From assembly GCF_001598215.1 (NCBI RefSeq), contig NZ_BCXJ01000002.1, positions 620,001-684,000 of the forward strand: a stretch of DNA of 64,000 nt. Direction: 5' to 3'. The translations under genes and the position numbers were made by a program. This DNA is from Shouchella clausii (GTDB lineage Bacteria > Bacillota > Bacilli > Bacillales > Bacillaceae_D). Below are positions 1 through 8,149 of the stretch, piece by piece. The notes below the pieces were generated by a model. The model did no database searches and was not told the DNA's origin. It saw only the letters and a list, made by a program, of their open reading frames with translations. How positions within the stretch are numbered: position 1 is the first letter of the stretch; every line of letters begins with the position of its first letter.

Positions 1-168
1 GACGTGGTATGCCCACAGGTTGGGACAGATCCTATCATTGCTTTTATACTTGACTTTAGGAAAAAGTCCGTGACAGGCTTAACTACACAGACTCTGCTAA
101 ACCGCAGTATGAAACGACTAACCTTAACGGAAATCATAGGGCTGCACACTAAAAATTTCAGCGTATAA
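1..168 (+). CDS. Possible 3' end of an unidentified gene
   Basis: Frame 1 is open from the first base to a TAA at 166-168, giving 55 codons of a protein whose start lies outside the window. The peptide includes the stretch TLLNRSMKRLTLTEIIGLH and ends in NFSV. I do not recognise it. A 55-codon open frame can occur by chance, and the codon use includes several rare codons (CTA, ATA, AGG), so this is only a candidate partial gene. Confidence 0.3.
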   Translation, partial: DVVCPQVGTDPIIAFILDFRKKSVTGLTTQTLLNRSMKRLTLTEIIGLHTKNFSV

Positions 169-515
169 TGGCCGATTTTTAAGAGGAAGAATACACTAGC
201 GAGCTAACGGGAGGGAATAAAGCAATGACTTTGGCAAAAGGCCGATCCTCCATTTGCCTAAAAATGATTGCTTGCTTTACGGCTTGTCGGTTTGAAAGGT
301 AGTTAACGGGATGTCGCCACCGTTTGATAGCTACATGGACGTGGATATGTCCCCGATTCCAGTTGACGATAAGCAACAATCGGCATGCCGGAAACGGGGC
401 TTATAAAAAAATAGATAAAAATGCATTGCATTTGAATGAGCAACGGTCTAATGGAAAAGGGGGTTCCTTTTGGAAAGGCACTAGAGAGCCGTAGCTCTAT
501 GCACCCGTTGCCTTC
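169..515. other. Intergenic stretch without a supported gene
   Basis: About 350 bases between the possible partial gene and the GDPD gene. A 66-codon open frame exists on the minus strand (179-379), but it starts at TTG without a ribosome site and resembles no family I know. A small inverted repeat, agagc-cgta-gctct, lies near 485-500 without a clear T tract. Nothing else is supported. Confidence 0.4.
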
Positions 516-1247
516 CTACATAAACGCTTCACGAAGATGAAGCGCTCGTGTCGGAAAATCTGTGAAAACGGCTGGACAGCCCCAAGAAAATAACTTTTTC
601 AAAGTTGTCGTGTCATTGACAGTGAAAGCCCGAACGGCAGTATTTGCCTGTTTCATTTCTTCGATTAATTCTTTTGACACGTACATACTGTCTAAATGGT
701 AGCCTTTTGCCCCTAACTGCTTCAGATAGCTGGTTGCTTTAAATAAAGGCCCTTTTACAAGTGCGGCCGTTTCAATGAAAGGTAAATGGGCTTGGAATTT
801 TGCTAGCAACATATGGTCAAATGAAGAAACAACAAGACGCTCTTTAAACCGGTTATCACGAATGAGCGGCAAAATCGCATCAATGACCCGCTCATGCGGC
901 TGGCCGTACCCTTTTACTTCTAAGTTTAAATGGAGCGACGGATAACTCGCTGCCCAGTCGAGCAGTTCAGACAGGAAAGGGATGTTTTCTTGTTTTTGGT
1001 ACGTTTGCTTGGCAGCTGCATTCAATTGTTTCAACTCATTGGCCATGTATTGGCAAACAGGGCCTTGCCCATTGGTTGTTCGGTTGACCGTGCGGTCGTG
1101 AATGACAACAGGTACATCATCTTTCGTTAACTGGACATCAAATTCAATCCCGTCTGCCCCTGCTTTTGCTGCTTGTTCAAAAGCCTTCAGCGTGTTTTCC
1201 GGATAAGATCCAGATGCACCACGGTGGGCATAAATCAACGTTTTCAT
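516..1247 (-). CDS. Glycerophosphodiester phosphodiesterase (GDPD family)
   Basis: 243 residues, a complete short cytosolic GDPD. These enzymes hydrolyse glycerophosphodiesters to glycerol-3-phosphate and an alcohol, using a TIM barrel and a divalent metal. The N-terminus shows the family signature: AHRGASGSYPENT (catalytic His with the Glu of PENT), then GIEFDVQLTKDDVPVVIHD with the metal-binding Glu/Asp and the second catalytic His. No signal peptide is visible, so it probably acts inside the cell on recycled phospholipid head groups. An AGGAGGTG ribosome site precedes the ATG. It stands alone, reading the same way as the FAH-family gene upstream but separated by about 75 bases. Confidence 0.9.
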   Translation of the reverse strand: MKTLIYAHRGASGSYPENTLKAFEQAAKAGADGIEFDVQLTKDDVPVVIHDRTVNRTTNGQGPVCQYMANELKQLNAAAKQTYQKQENIPFLSELLDWAASYPSLHLNLEVKGYGQPHERVIDAILPLIRDNRFKERLVVSSFDHMLLAKFQAHLPFIETAALVKGPLFKATSYLKQLGAKGYHLDSMYVSKELIEEMKQANTAVRAFTVNDTTTLKKLFSWGCPAVFTDFPTRALHLREAFM

Positions 1248-1323
1248 CCATGCACCTCCTTTCCCCTCACGTTCATCAAAGGTTTGTCTTATGGTTAGCC
1301 AACTGAGACACCAAAGGGCTGTT

Positions 1324-1959
1324 TTATTCCTTGCTTTCCATTCTTACAAAGAAAGTCCCCTTTGTTTCTCCTTGAAATGCAAGGTTAAACTGATCGCCAT
1401 CAGCGATTGCCCCGACACCTTCTGGCGTGCCTGTAAATAGCAAATCGCCCTTTTTTAAGCCAAAAGCAAGGTGGCATTCCTGGACAATTTCACTAAACGA
1501 AAACAACATATTCTCCGTATTGCCTAGCTGGACGATCTTGCCATTTCGTTCGAGAGAAAAATCGATGCTTTTGCTTTCTTGTTCTCCTGGAAATGGGAAA
1601 AATGGCGTTAGGATGGCAGAGTTGCGGAATCCTTTGGCACGGAGCCAAGGGTGCCCTTTTTGCTTTAGCTTGCTTTGCAAGTCGCGCAACGTTAAGTCGA
1701 CACCTACTGCCATCTCCGTGACGACATCATCAAGTGTATCTCCATCCTCCATGTCTTTGTCAATTTTCAATACAATCTCGGCCTCATAATGGATGGCCCC
1801 TTTGTCACTTGGATAAAGAAGCGTGCTTCCGTTAGCCAACACAGCTGCGCTTTTAGGTTTGCCAAATAACAAAGGTTCCGTCGGTACTTCGTTTCCTAAT
1901 TCTTTCGCATGGTTGGCATAGTTACGGCCAATACAATAAATGCTCGCGATTTCCTCCAT
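1324..1959 (-). CDS. Fumarylacetoacetate hydrolase (FAH) family protein
   Basis: 211 residues, the single-domain FAH size seen in acylpyruvases, oxaloacetate decarboxylases and 2-hydroxyhepta-2,4-diene-1,7-dioate isomerases. Visible family features are CIGRNYANHAKE at the N-terminus, FGKPKSA, the metal-binding pair in HYEAEIVLKI, the Asp of VGVDLTLRDLQ, and GTPEGVG near the C-terminus. The exact substrate cannot be read from the sequence; cleavage or decarboxylation of a small 2-oxo diacid is the usual role. It lies 46 bases downstream of the aminotransferase gene and probably shares its transcript, hinting at work on oxo-acids, but that link is inference. Confidence 0.85.
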   Translation of the reverse strand: MEEIASIYCIGRNYANHAKELGNEVPTEPLLFGKPKSAAVLANGSTLLYPSDKGAIHYEAEIVLKIDKDMEDGDTLDDVVTEMAVGVDLTLRDLQSKLKQKGHPWLRAKGFRNSAILTPFFPFPGEQESKSIDFSLERNGKIVQLGNTENMLFSFSEIVQECHLAFGLKKGDLLFTGTPEGVGAIADGDQFNLAFQGETKGTFFVRMESKE

Positions 1960-2005
1960 TCCATCCCCCTCTGTGTCATTGCACGGACGACACGATTTTA
2001 TTGCC

Positions 2006-3175
2006 TTATTTAAACAGATTTAAGTTGCCAATTCGTGCGATCGCTTCACGCAATGTCGTTTTGTTTGCGAGGAGTCCGATACGCACATATCCTTCTCCAT
2101 ACTGGCCAAACCCGTTTCCTGGAGCGACGACGAGATGAGCTTTCTCAAGAAGCAGTTCGCTAAATTCCTCGGACGTATAGCCTTTTGGTACAGGGAACCA
2201 GGCAAAAAACGAACCTGATGGACGTTCAGCTTGCCAGCCAATTTCCTGTGCTGCCTCCCAAAGGACTTCGCTCCGTTCTTTGTACAGACTGACCAGCTCG
2301 TGTACACTGGACTGATCGGATTGCAACGCGCAGGCAGAAGCTGCTTGAAGGCCGCCGAAGAGGCTACAATGATAATGATCTTGCAACTCTTCTAGCATCG
2401 CAACAATTTCCTTATTTCCAAGCACAAAACCGACGCGCCAGCCTGCCATATTGTACAATTTCGACATAGTAAAAAGCTCTACACCTACATCTTTTGCCCC
2501 TTCTTGCTGCAAAAAGCTGCATGGCGTGCCTTCAAACCCAATTGCACCGTAAGCAAAATCATGAATGACGGGAATACCGTGGGAACGGGCAACAGCGACC
2601 GTATTGGCAAAAAAGCGCGCGTCGGCTGTCGCGCCCGTTGGGTTATTAGGATAATTTAGAAACATCATGTTTGCTTTATCCAACACATCAGAGCCTAGCT
2701 CATGATAATCTGGCAGAAATCGGTTGTTCCTTAACAACGGCATTGGTTTCGCTATTGCTCCCGTTATCGCGATGCCTGACAAATAGTCTGGATAGCCTGG
2801 ATCAGGTACGAGTGCCATGTCACCCTTATTTAATAAACATTGGCATAACTCAACAATGGCCGTCTTTGTTCCTGGTACAATGGCGATCTCGGTTTCAGGG
2901 TCCAACTCCACTTCATACTGCTGTTTGTAATACGCAGCGATTGCTTCCTTTAAAAACGGATACCCTCGAAAAGGGCCGTATCGATGAAACCGGGGCTCGC
3001 AGCTTGCCTCACGCAGCGCCTCCACAATAAAAGCAGGAGTCGGCTGATCGTGGTTGCCTTGGCCTAAATTAATGAGATCATTATGTTCTTGAGCCATTCG
3101 TTGTGCTTTGTTTACTAACTTCGCAAAAAATTGACTTGGCAGCTGTTCCATCATTGCCGCTTGCTGTATGTCCAT
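2006..3175 (-). CDS. mtnE: PLP-dependent class I aminotransferase, MtnE-like
   Basis: 389 residues from the preferred ATG at 3175. A second ATG two codons upstream (3181) sits directly against the GAGTGGGGG ribosome site and is less likely. The fold type I hallmarks are present: NLGQGNHDQPTP near the start, NYPNNPTGA, and the Schiff-base Lys in FTMSKLYNMAGWRVGF. The whole sequence follows the Bacillus MtnE (YkrV) pattern, the aminotransferase that converts 4-methylthio-2-oxobutyrate to methionine in the salvage pathway. No other salvage gene (mtnK, mtnA, mtnW, mtnX, mtnB, mtnD) is next to it, so it may be a paralogue with another 2-oxo-acid substrate. The neighbouring nitroreductase gene ends 21 bases upstream. 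Confidence 0.75.
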   Translation of the reverse strand: MDIQQAAMMEQLPSQFFAKLVNKAQRMAQEHNDLINLGQGNHDQPTPAFIVEALREASCEPRFHRYGPFRGYPFLKEAIAAYYKQQYEVELDPETEIAIVPGTKTAIVELCQCLLNKGDMALVPDPGYPDYLSGIAITGAIAKPMPLLRNNRFLPDYHELGSDVLDKANMMFLNYPNNPTGATADARFFANTVAVARSHGIPVIHDFAYGAIGFEGTPCSFLQQEGAKDVGVELFTMSKLYNMAGWRVGFVLGNKEIVAMLEELQDHYHCSLFGGLQAASACALQSDQSSVHELVSLYKERSEVLWEAAQEIGWQAERPSGSFFAWFPVPKGYTSEEFSELLLEKAHLVVAPGNGFGQYGEGYVRIGLLANKTTLREAIARIGNLNLFK

Positions 3176-3196
3176 TGCCATCCCCCACTCACTGTG

Positions 3197-3940
3197 TTAG
3201 TCCTCTTGCAAAAAGCCCTTTTCTTTCAAGAAGGCATCCAAATGAGGCCGCTTCCGTTCTTTTGTGTAAGCCGCCATCGATGCAGTCCAGCCAGTGGTTC
3301 GTTTGCCATTCGTGCGCTTCGCATAATAAGCGCTCATTGTTTCATCATAGGCAGAAAGGGCATCCTCCTGATCGCTTTGATATGTTTCTTGGTGGAGAAC
3401 AGCTTTTAAAGGCAGGCGCGGCTTTTGTCCAGGTTCACTGTCAGGCTCGCCTATCGCCATCCCCATTACCGGGAATACATATGTAGGCAAATGAAGCAAA
3501 TCACTTACTTCCTTTGGTTGATTACGGATGCCGCCAATCATCACTCCGCCAAGGCCCAGCGATTCAGCGGCAAGCATAAGATTTTGGGCAAATAAAGCGG
3601 CATCAACAGCGCCAACAAGAAGTTGCTCCGCCCCACCGACGTCAAAGGAAACCTGATGCTGTTTGCTGGCACTTGCATGCCGTGAGAAATCTGCGCAAAT
3701 AACAAAAAACACACGACACTCATTTACCCAACGTTGACCGCCTGTTAAATCGGCGAGTGTTTCTTTTCGTGCGGGATCTTCTACAGCTATAACGGAGTAT
3801 GCCTGCACGTGATGGGACGTTGACGCCCACTGCGCCGAGCTGACAATCGTTTCAATTTGTTCCTTTGTGACACGCTTATTTGTAAAAGCGCGAATTGACC
3901 GATGACTGGTCATAAGCTTTAGCACATCATTGCTTTCCAT
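3197..3940 (-). CDS. nfrA: NfrA-type FMN nitroreductase / NAD(P)H oxidoreductase
   Basis: About 247 residues from ATG 3940, which is preceded by AGGTGGTGG; an in-frame ATG at 3961 would add seven residues but has no ribosome site. It matches the B. subtilis NfrA layout: N-terminal HRSIRAFTNK (FMN contact), AQWASTSHHVQAYS, AAESLGLGGVMIGGIRN in the core, and KRTNGKR near the end. The family are FMN-containing homodimers that use NAD(P)H to reduce nitro compounds, flavins or oxidised thiols, and NfrA is stress-induced in B. subtilis. It probably heads the transcript continuing into the aminotransferase and FAH genes, since the gaps are only 21 and 46 bases. Confidence 0.85.
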   Translation of the reverse strand: MESNDVLKLMTSHRSIRAFTNKRVTKEQIETIVSSAQWASTSHHVQAYSVIAVEDPARKETLADLTGGQRWVNECRVFFVICADFSRHASASKQHQVSFDVGGAEQLLVGAVDAALFAQNLMLAAESLGLGGVMIGGIRNQPKEVSDLLHLPTYVFPVMGMAIGEPDSEPGQKPRLPLKAVLHQETYQSDQEDALSAYDETMSAYYAKRTNGKRTTGWTASMAAYTKERKRPHLDAFLKEKGFLQED

Positions 3941-4052
3941 CTCCACCACCACCTGTTTCATTTTTTTGCTGATAATGGTAGTGTACTAAAAATGCCGAGA
4001 AAGAGGAACTATTAGCCGCATGATCAGCCGATTTTCTTACTAAAGAATACAA

Positions 4053-4088
4053 AAAGAGAACCGTATCAATGTGGCAACGGTTCTCTTT
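4053..4088 (-). terminator. Intrinsic terminator of nagA-nagB
   Basis: Inverted repeat AAAGAGAACCGT...ACGGTTCTCTTT just after the nagB stop, followed on the minus strand by TTTTTG. The stem is long and symmetrical and could work in both directions. Confidence 0.8.
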
Positions 4089-4103
4089 AAACACAAAGCT
4101 ATT

Positions 4104-4847
4104 CTACAAATGTGCTTTCTGCGTATAAGCGCTTGCCGCTTCTTCGTCAGCAATCACTGTGACATTTGGATGCTTGTTTAATATAGAAGCTGGGAACACC
4201 TCATTTACTTCATTTGCGCATAGTTTGGCGAACGCTTCCGCTTTTGCTTTCCCGGAAATAAGCAACAGGATTTCTTTTGCTTCCATAATCGTTTGAATCC
4301 CCATTGTGATCGCTTGCTTTGGCACATCTTCTAAAGTGGGGAAATACCTAGCGTTAGCTTTGCGTGTTTCTTCGGCCAACTCGACAACATGAGTTCTGCT
4401 AGAAAAGGGTGTCCCTGGCTCATTAAAACCGATATGGCCATTGCTGCCGATGCCGAGAAGTTGAATGTCAATTCCGCCCGCTTCGGCAATCATGTTTTCA
4501 TAAGCACGGCATTCTTCTTCAAGCGACGCAGCCATTCCATTTGGCAAATGCGTTTTTTCTTTTGGAATATCGACATAATCAAACAACCGTTGCTTCATAT
4601 AGTGGCGGTAACTGTTTTTGTCCTCAGCAGGCAAGCCTACATATTCATCTAAATTGAACGTTTGCACATGTGAAAATGATTGGCCGTTTTCCTTTGCTTT
4701 TGCAATCAAAGCGGTATACGTGTTTTCTGGTGTGCCCCCTGTCGCAAGTCCGAGCGTTATTTTCGGAGACTGCTGAATTCGCTCAAACAAGAGTGCTGCT
4801 GCTTTTTGGCTCATTTCTTCATAATTTTTTACGTGAATTATATTCAT
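4104..4847 (-). CDS. nagB: Glucosamine-6-phosphate deaminase
   Basis: 247 residues, normal length for NagB. It converts glucosamine-6-phosphate to fructose-6-phosphate and ammonia, the last step feeding amino sugars into glycolysis. Visible motifs are LGLATGGTPENTY (phosphate loop), TFNLDEYVGL with the catalytic Asp (residue 67), and GIGSNGHIGFNEPG holding the active-site His. Its ATG overlaps the nagA stop in an ATGA arrangement with AAGGAGG seven bases upstream, inside nagA, so the two are translationally coupled. Expected regulation is repression by NagR, encoded divergently beyond nagA. Confidence 0.95.
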   Translation of the reverse strand: MNIIHVKNYEEMSQKAAALLFERIQQSPKITLGLATGGTPENTYTALIAKAKENGQSFSHVQTFNLDEYVGLPAEDKNSYRHYMKQRLFDYVDIPKEKTHLPNGMAASLEEECRAYENMIAEAGGIDIQLLGIGSNGHIGFNEPGTPFSSRTHVVELAEETRKANARYFPTLEDVPKQAITMGIQTIMEAKEILLLISGKAKAEAFAKLCANEVNEVFPASILNKHPNVTVIADEEAASAYTQKAHL

Positions 4848-6031
4848 ACGTCATCCTCCTTGCCATATGCTTTTTTCCCTAAACAATAGGTGTACAACAC
4901 ATCGCCATCTTTCGTGAGCACAGTAAAATCGCCATCTTTCCCAGGCGCCAATGACCCTTTTTTCGCTTCAATGCCAATTTTTTTCGCTGGGTTGTAGGAA
5001 GCCATTTGCACCGCTTGTTCCAATGAGCAGCCAGTATAAGCAACCATATTTGCTACCGCCTTGTTCATTTGCAAAACAGAACCGGCAAGCGTACCATCAG
5101 AAAGCGTCGCTCTTCCACCGTTAACAGAAACATCCTGGCCCCCTAAATCATAAGCACCGTCAGGCAACCCTTTTGCCCTCATCGAGTCAGTAATAAGCAG
5201 ACACTGATTCGTGCCCTTTGCTTTCCAGGCTAGCTTCACCATTTCTGGATGGATATGAATGCCGTCTACAATCAATTCAATGTCGAGTTCATCAAGAAGG
5301 AGCGCCCCACCGGCTACGCCTGGTTCACGATGATGCAAAGAACGCATGCCATTGTACATATGCGTTACTTGATTTGCGCCTGCTGCGACAGCTTGCTCCA
5401 TTTCACTATAAACAGCATCCGAATGGCCAATTGACGGATTCGCGCCTTCTGAACGCAAATAGGCTGCCAACTCGCTTCCATTTCGTTTCTCCGGGGCGTA
5501 GGTTACTTGTTTAATCTTGCCTTCTGCTAAGTCCATCCATTTTTTCATGATTGGTACGGATGGTTCTACAATGTACTCGAGAGGCTGTGCGCCTTTTTTC
5601 GTTTCATTTATAAAAGGCCCTTCAATATGTAGGCCGACAATCTCTGCTTCTTTATCCGCCCGTCTATAAGCGACGACATTTTCAATCGCGCCTTCAATGT
5701 GCTCATGTTTTTGGGTAATGGTTGTTGCAAGAAAAGCGGTCGTCCCCTCAGCCGGCAAATTTGCTGCCATTGTTTGCAGCGCATCCTTTGTACGGTCCAT
5801 TACATCGGCACCATAGCCGCCATGTATGTGCACGTCAACAAAGCCTGGGACAACAATTGCATCTGCTGGAACCGTTACCTGTACAGTGTCATCGTTTTTA
5901 TGATTGTCGCCGTCGCCAACACCAACCGCAGTAATTTTGCCATTATCGATCGCAAGAAAACCTCTGTCGTATTTACAACACCCTGGTTCCCCTGTAATCA
6001 ACTGCCCCCCTGTTACAACGATACTTGCCAT
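4844..6031 (-). CDS. nagA: N-acetylglucosamine-6-phosphate deacetylase
   Basis: 395 residues, amidohydrolase superfamily. It removes acetate from N-acetylglucosamine-6-phosphate to give the substrate of NagB. Metal-site signatures are visible: GFVDVHIHGGYGADVMD, LHIEGPFI, IGHSDA, and VTHMYNGMRSLHHREPG, with the catalytic Asp in LLITDSMRAKG. The gene is the first of a two-gene operon, overlapping nagB by four bases. Its promoter lies in the nagA-nagR gap and overlaps the presumed NagR operator. Product: cytosolic enzyme of amino sugar catabolism and cell-wall recycling. Confidence 0.95.
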   Translation of the reverse strand: MASIVVTGGQLITGEPGCCKYDRGFLAIDNGKITAVGVGDGDNHKNDDTVQVTVPADAIVVPGFVDVHIHGGYGADVMDRTKDALQTMAANLPAEGTTAFLATTITQKHEHIEGAIENVVAYRRADKEAEIVGLHIEGPFINETKKGAQPLEYIVEPSVPIMKKWMDLAEGKIKQVTYAPEKRNGSELAAYLRSEGANPSIGHSDAVYSEMEQAVAAGANQVTHMYNGMRSLHHREPGVAGGALLLDELDIELIVDGIHIHPEMVKLAWKAKGTNQCLLITDSMRAKGLPDGAYDLGGQDVSVNGGRATLSDGTLAGSVLQMNKAVANMVAYTGCSLEQAVQMASYNPAKKIGIEAKKGSLAPGKDGDFTVLTKDGDVLYTYCLGKKAYGKEDDV

Positions 6032-6072
6032 GCGATCACCTTCCTCGTTTCATCATTCCCTTTGTTTCTTTT

Positions 6073-6101
6073 AGTATACGCTCTAGTCGTTTAGTTGTCT
6101 A
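6073..6101 (-). promoter_or_regulatory. SigA-type promoter of nagA-nagB
   Basis: On the minus strand TAGACA (6096-6101), a 17-base spacer and TATACT (6073-6078), about 40 bases before the nagA start. The -35 box lies inside the presumed NagR operator, which fits repression. Confidence 0.65.
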
Positions 6102-6108
6102 TACCAAT
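6093..6108. promoter_or_regulatory. Presumed NagR operator
   Basis: The minus strand reads ATTGGTATAGACAACT, close to the imperfect palindrome (TGGTcTAGACCA type) bound by DasR/NagR (YvoA) GntR-HutC regulators. It covers the nagA -35 box and abuts the nagR -35 box, so one bound dimer could control both directions. Assignment is by resemblance and position. Confidence 0.65.
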
Positions 6109-6136
6109 TACAACGTAAAAAAAATTATGGTATACT
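6108..6136 (+). promoter_or_regulatory. SigA-type promoter of nagR
   Basis: TTACAA (6108-6113), 17-base spacer, TATACT (6131-6136), 30 bases upstream of the nagR ATG. Confidence 0.65.
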
Positions 6137-6166
6137 GACTTTATTATATGTTCGGAGGATAAAGGC

Positions 6167-6889
6167 ATGATTGACAAACAGTCTCCTATTCCGATTTATT
6201 TTCAAATTGAGGAGCTTATTAAAAAGCAAATTGCCAACGGGATTTTAAAACCAGGCGAAGCATTGCCGTCTGAGCGAGAATTTGCAGACATGTACGGCAT
6301 TAGTCGCATGACCGTTCGCCAAGGCATCAACAATCTTGTCCAGCAAAAAAAACTATACCGTGAAAAAGGACGAGGCACATTCGTTTCGTGGCCTAAAATT
6401 GAGCAACCACTCTCTAAAATGACCAGTTTTACAGAAGATATGAAAAGCCGCAACATGGAGCCTGGTTCAAAGTTGCTTTCTTTTAAAACCACTAAAGCGG
6501 ATGAACCGATTGCCAAAGTGCTCGCAGTTGAGGAAGGCACAGCTATTTATGCGATTAAACGTGTGCGTCTAGCAGATGAGCTTCCTATTGCCTTGGAACG
6601 GACTTATATTGCTTGTGAGCTCGCCCCCCATTTAACCGCTGACACATTGAACCATTCGCTTTACTCCTACTTTGAACGGACATGCGGCTATTCGATTTCT
6701 GATGCAGAACAGACAATCGCAGCCGTCCTCGCTGACGAAGAAGATGCCCGTTGGCTTACGGTGCCTGTCGGCTCCCCACTTTTGGCGATTCGCCGGCAAA
6801 CAAGACTTGAGGACAATCGTGTATTAGAAGCCGTTTATTCCCATTACCGCGGTGATCGCTACCATTTTGTAACGAAAATGGTGCGTTGA
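6167..6889 (+). CDS. nagR: GntR/HutC-family repressor of N-acetylglucosamine genes
   Basis: 240 residues. The N-terminal winged helix runs from PIPIYFQIEELIKKQIANG through LPSEREFADMYGISRMTVRQ to the wing KGRGTFVS. Residues from about 80 form the UTRA effector domain of the HutC subgroup, with FTEDMKSRNMEPGSK and RLADELPIALERTYI. In B. subtilis the orthologue (NagR/YvoA) represses nagAB and nagP and is released by glucosamine-6-phosphate or N-acetylglucosamine-6-phosphate. Divergent placement from nagA, with an operator-like site between, supports the same job. A GGAGGATAAAGGC ribosome site precedes the ATG. Confidence 0.9.
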   Translation: MIDKQSPIPIYFQIEELIKKQIANGILKPGEALPSEREFADMYGISRMTVRQGINNLVQQKKLYREKGRGTFVSWPKIEQPLSKMTSFTEDMKSRNMEPGSKLLSFKTTKADEPIAKVLAVEEGTAIYAIKRVRLADELPIALERTYIACELAPHLTADTLNHSLYSYFERTCGYSISDAEQTIAAVLADEEDARWLTVPVGSPLLAIRRQTRLEDNRVLEAVYSHYRGDRYHFVTKMVR

Positions 6890-6917
6890 AGTTGTAAAGA
6901 CAACCTCATTCAGACTT

Positions 6918-6946
6918 GAGGCGCCTGACTCATTAGCAGGCGCCTC
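6918..6946 (+). terminator. Terminator hairpin after nagR
   Basis: GAGGCGCCTG...CAGGCGCCTC, a perfect 10-bp GC-rich stem about 30 bases after the nagR stop. The following T tract is weak (TAACTTCT). Confidence 0.6.
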
Positions 6947-7032
6947 TAACTTCTGTGCATAAGCTGCTATGAAACGGCAGCTGTTCTTCATTGCAAACTA
7001 TCCATCTAAAGAGCAGTGCCACTTGTTTTCGG

Positions 7033-7902
7033 TCATGAGCTAATATAATCCCCACCATTAATATGGATCGCCTGTCCGGTCATGTAGGAAGAGTCGTTAG
7101 AAGCAAGGAGCACATAAGCACCAACAAGTTCACTCGGTTGCCCTGCTCGTCCCATTGGCGTCGTTGTGCCAAACTCAGATACTTTCTGCTCGTCAAAAGA
7201 AGCAGGAATCAACGGCGTCCAGATCGGACCAGGGGCTACGCTGTTTACGCGAATATGTTTTGAAGCAAGCGCTTGTGCCATCGAGCGGGTAAAGGCTGTA
7301 ATGGCACCTTTGGTACTCGTATAATCAATCAACGTCACATTGCCCCGATAGGCATTAATGGAAGACGTATTGATAATAGCGCTGCCTGGCTTCAAATAAT
7401 CAAGCGCTGCTTTCGTATAATACACATACGAATAGAAATTCGTCGCAAATGTACGGTGAAGCTGTTCGGCTGTAAGTTCCCGTAAATCGTTGACTGGATG
7501 CTGCTCTGCAGCGTTGTTGACTAAAATATCTAGACCGCCAAGTTCCGTGACTGTGCGTTCAACGCTCTCCTTACAAAACGTTTCATCACTTATATCGCCA
7601 GAAATGGTAATGCACTGGACACCCTCTTGTTCGACGCGCTGCTTTGTTTGCTCCGCGTCCTCATGCTCATCTAAATAGACGATCGCAATATGGGCGCCTT
7701 CTTTAGCATACCCGACTGCCACCGCGCGGCCGATACCCGAATCGCCACCAGTAATAAGCGCTACTTTGCCGCGAAGTTTTCCTGTACCTTTGTAATCGTC
7801 GTCTTCATAGATCGGGCGCGGTTCCATCACCGCTTCATCCCCTGGTTGCTTGTCTTGTTTTTGCGGCGGAATGCCGTTTGCTAAATAATTGTGTAAGTCC
7901 AC
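7033..7902 (-). CDS. SDR-family oxidoreductase, general-stress type (YhdF/Gsp39-like)
   Basis: 289 residues: about 45 N-terminal residues rich in charged and Pro residues (MDLHNYLANGIPPQKQDKQP), then a classical short-chain dehydrogenase. It has TGGDSGIGRAV (cofactor loop), NNAAEQHP (NNAG variant), the catalytic Ser of NTSSINAY and Tyr-Lys of YTSTK, and VAPGPIWTPL. The extended N-terminus is typical of the Bacillus general stress protein 39 group (YdaD, YhdF, YhxC), which are NAD(P)-dependent with unknown natural substrates. A SigB-like promoter upstream fits a stress role. It is monocistronic, with a clear AGGAGG site before ATG. Confidence 0.85.
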   Translation of the reverse strand: MDLHNYLANGIPPQKQDKQPGDEAVMEPRPIYEDDDYKGTGKLRGKVALITGGDSGIGRAVAVGYAKEGAHIAIVYLDEHEDAEQTKQRVEQEGVQCITISGDISDETFCKESVERTVTELGGLDILVNNAAEQHPVNDLRELTAEQLHRTFATNFYSYVYYTKAALDYLKPGSAIINTSSINAYRGNVTLIDYTSTKGAITAFTRSMAQALASKHIRVNSVAPGPIWTPLIPASFDEQKVSEFGTTTPMGRAGQPSELVGAYVLLASNDSSYMTGQAIHINGGDYISS

Positions 7903-7940
7903 TTTGTAGATTCCTCCTCTTCTTCTTCATTAGTATTGGT

Positions 7941-7967
7941 ATACCTCAAAAGAAAGGGTATTTAAAC
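7941..7967 (-). promoter_or_regulatory. Candidate SigB promoter of the SDR gene
   Basis: Minus strand GTTTAA (7962-7967), 15-base spacer, AGGTAT (7941-7946), about 40 bases before the start. It is near the SigB consensus GTTTAA-N13-15-GGGWAW with one mismatch in the -10 box. Confidence 0.45.
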
Positions 7968-8096
7968 ATAGGTACTTTTCATCCGTTAAACCGCCTGAAA
8001 TTTTTACTAAAAACTGCATACAAACGCGGTTTGATCATGCTAATCTGTCATTAAGGTGTACATAACTGCCCTTTTTCATGCAAAAACAATTCTACT

Positions 8097-8125
8097 TGGA
8101 CAGCCTTTAAAAAAAGCGGTATACT
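8097..8125 (+). promoter_or_regulatory. SigA-type promoter of the beta-helix gene
   Basis: TGGACA (8097-8102), 17-base spacer, TATACT (8120-8125), 24 bases before the GTG start. Confidence 0.6.
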
Positions 8126-8149
8126 CTAGCATAGATTGAGGTGAAAACG

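Noticed and set aside
179-379. 66-codon minus-strand open frame near the left end
   Set aside because: TTG start without a ribosome site, no recognisable sequence pattern, rare-codon rich; most likely a chance frame.
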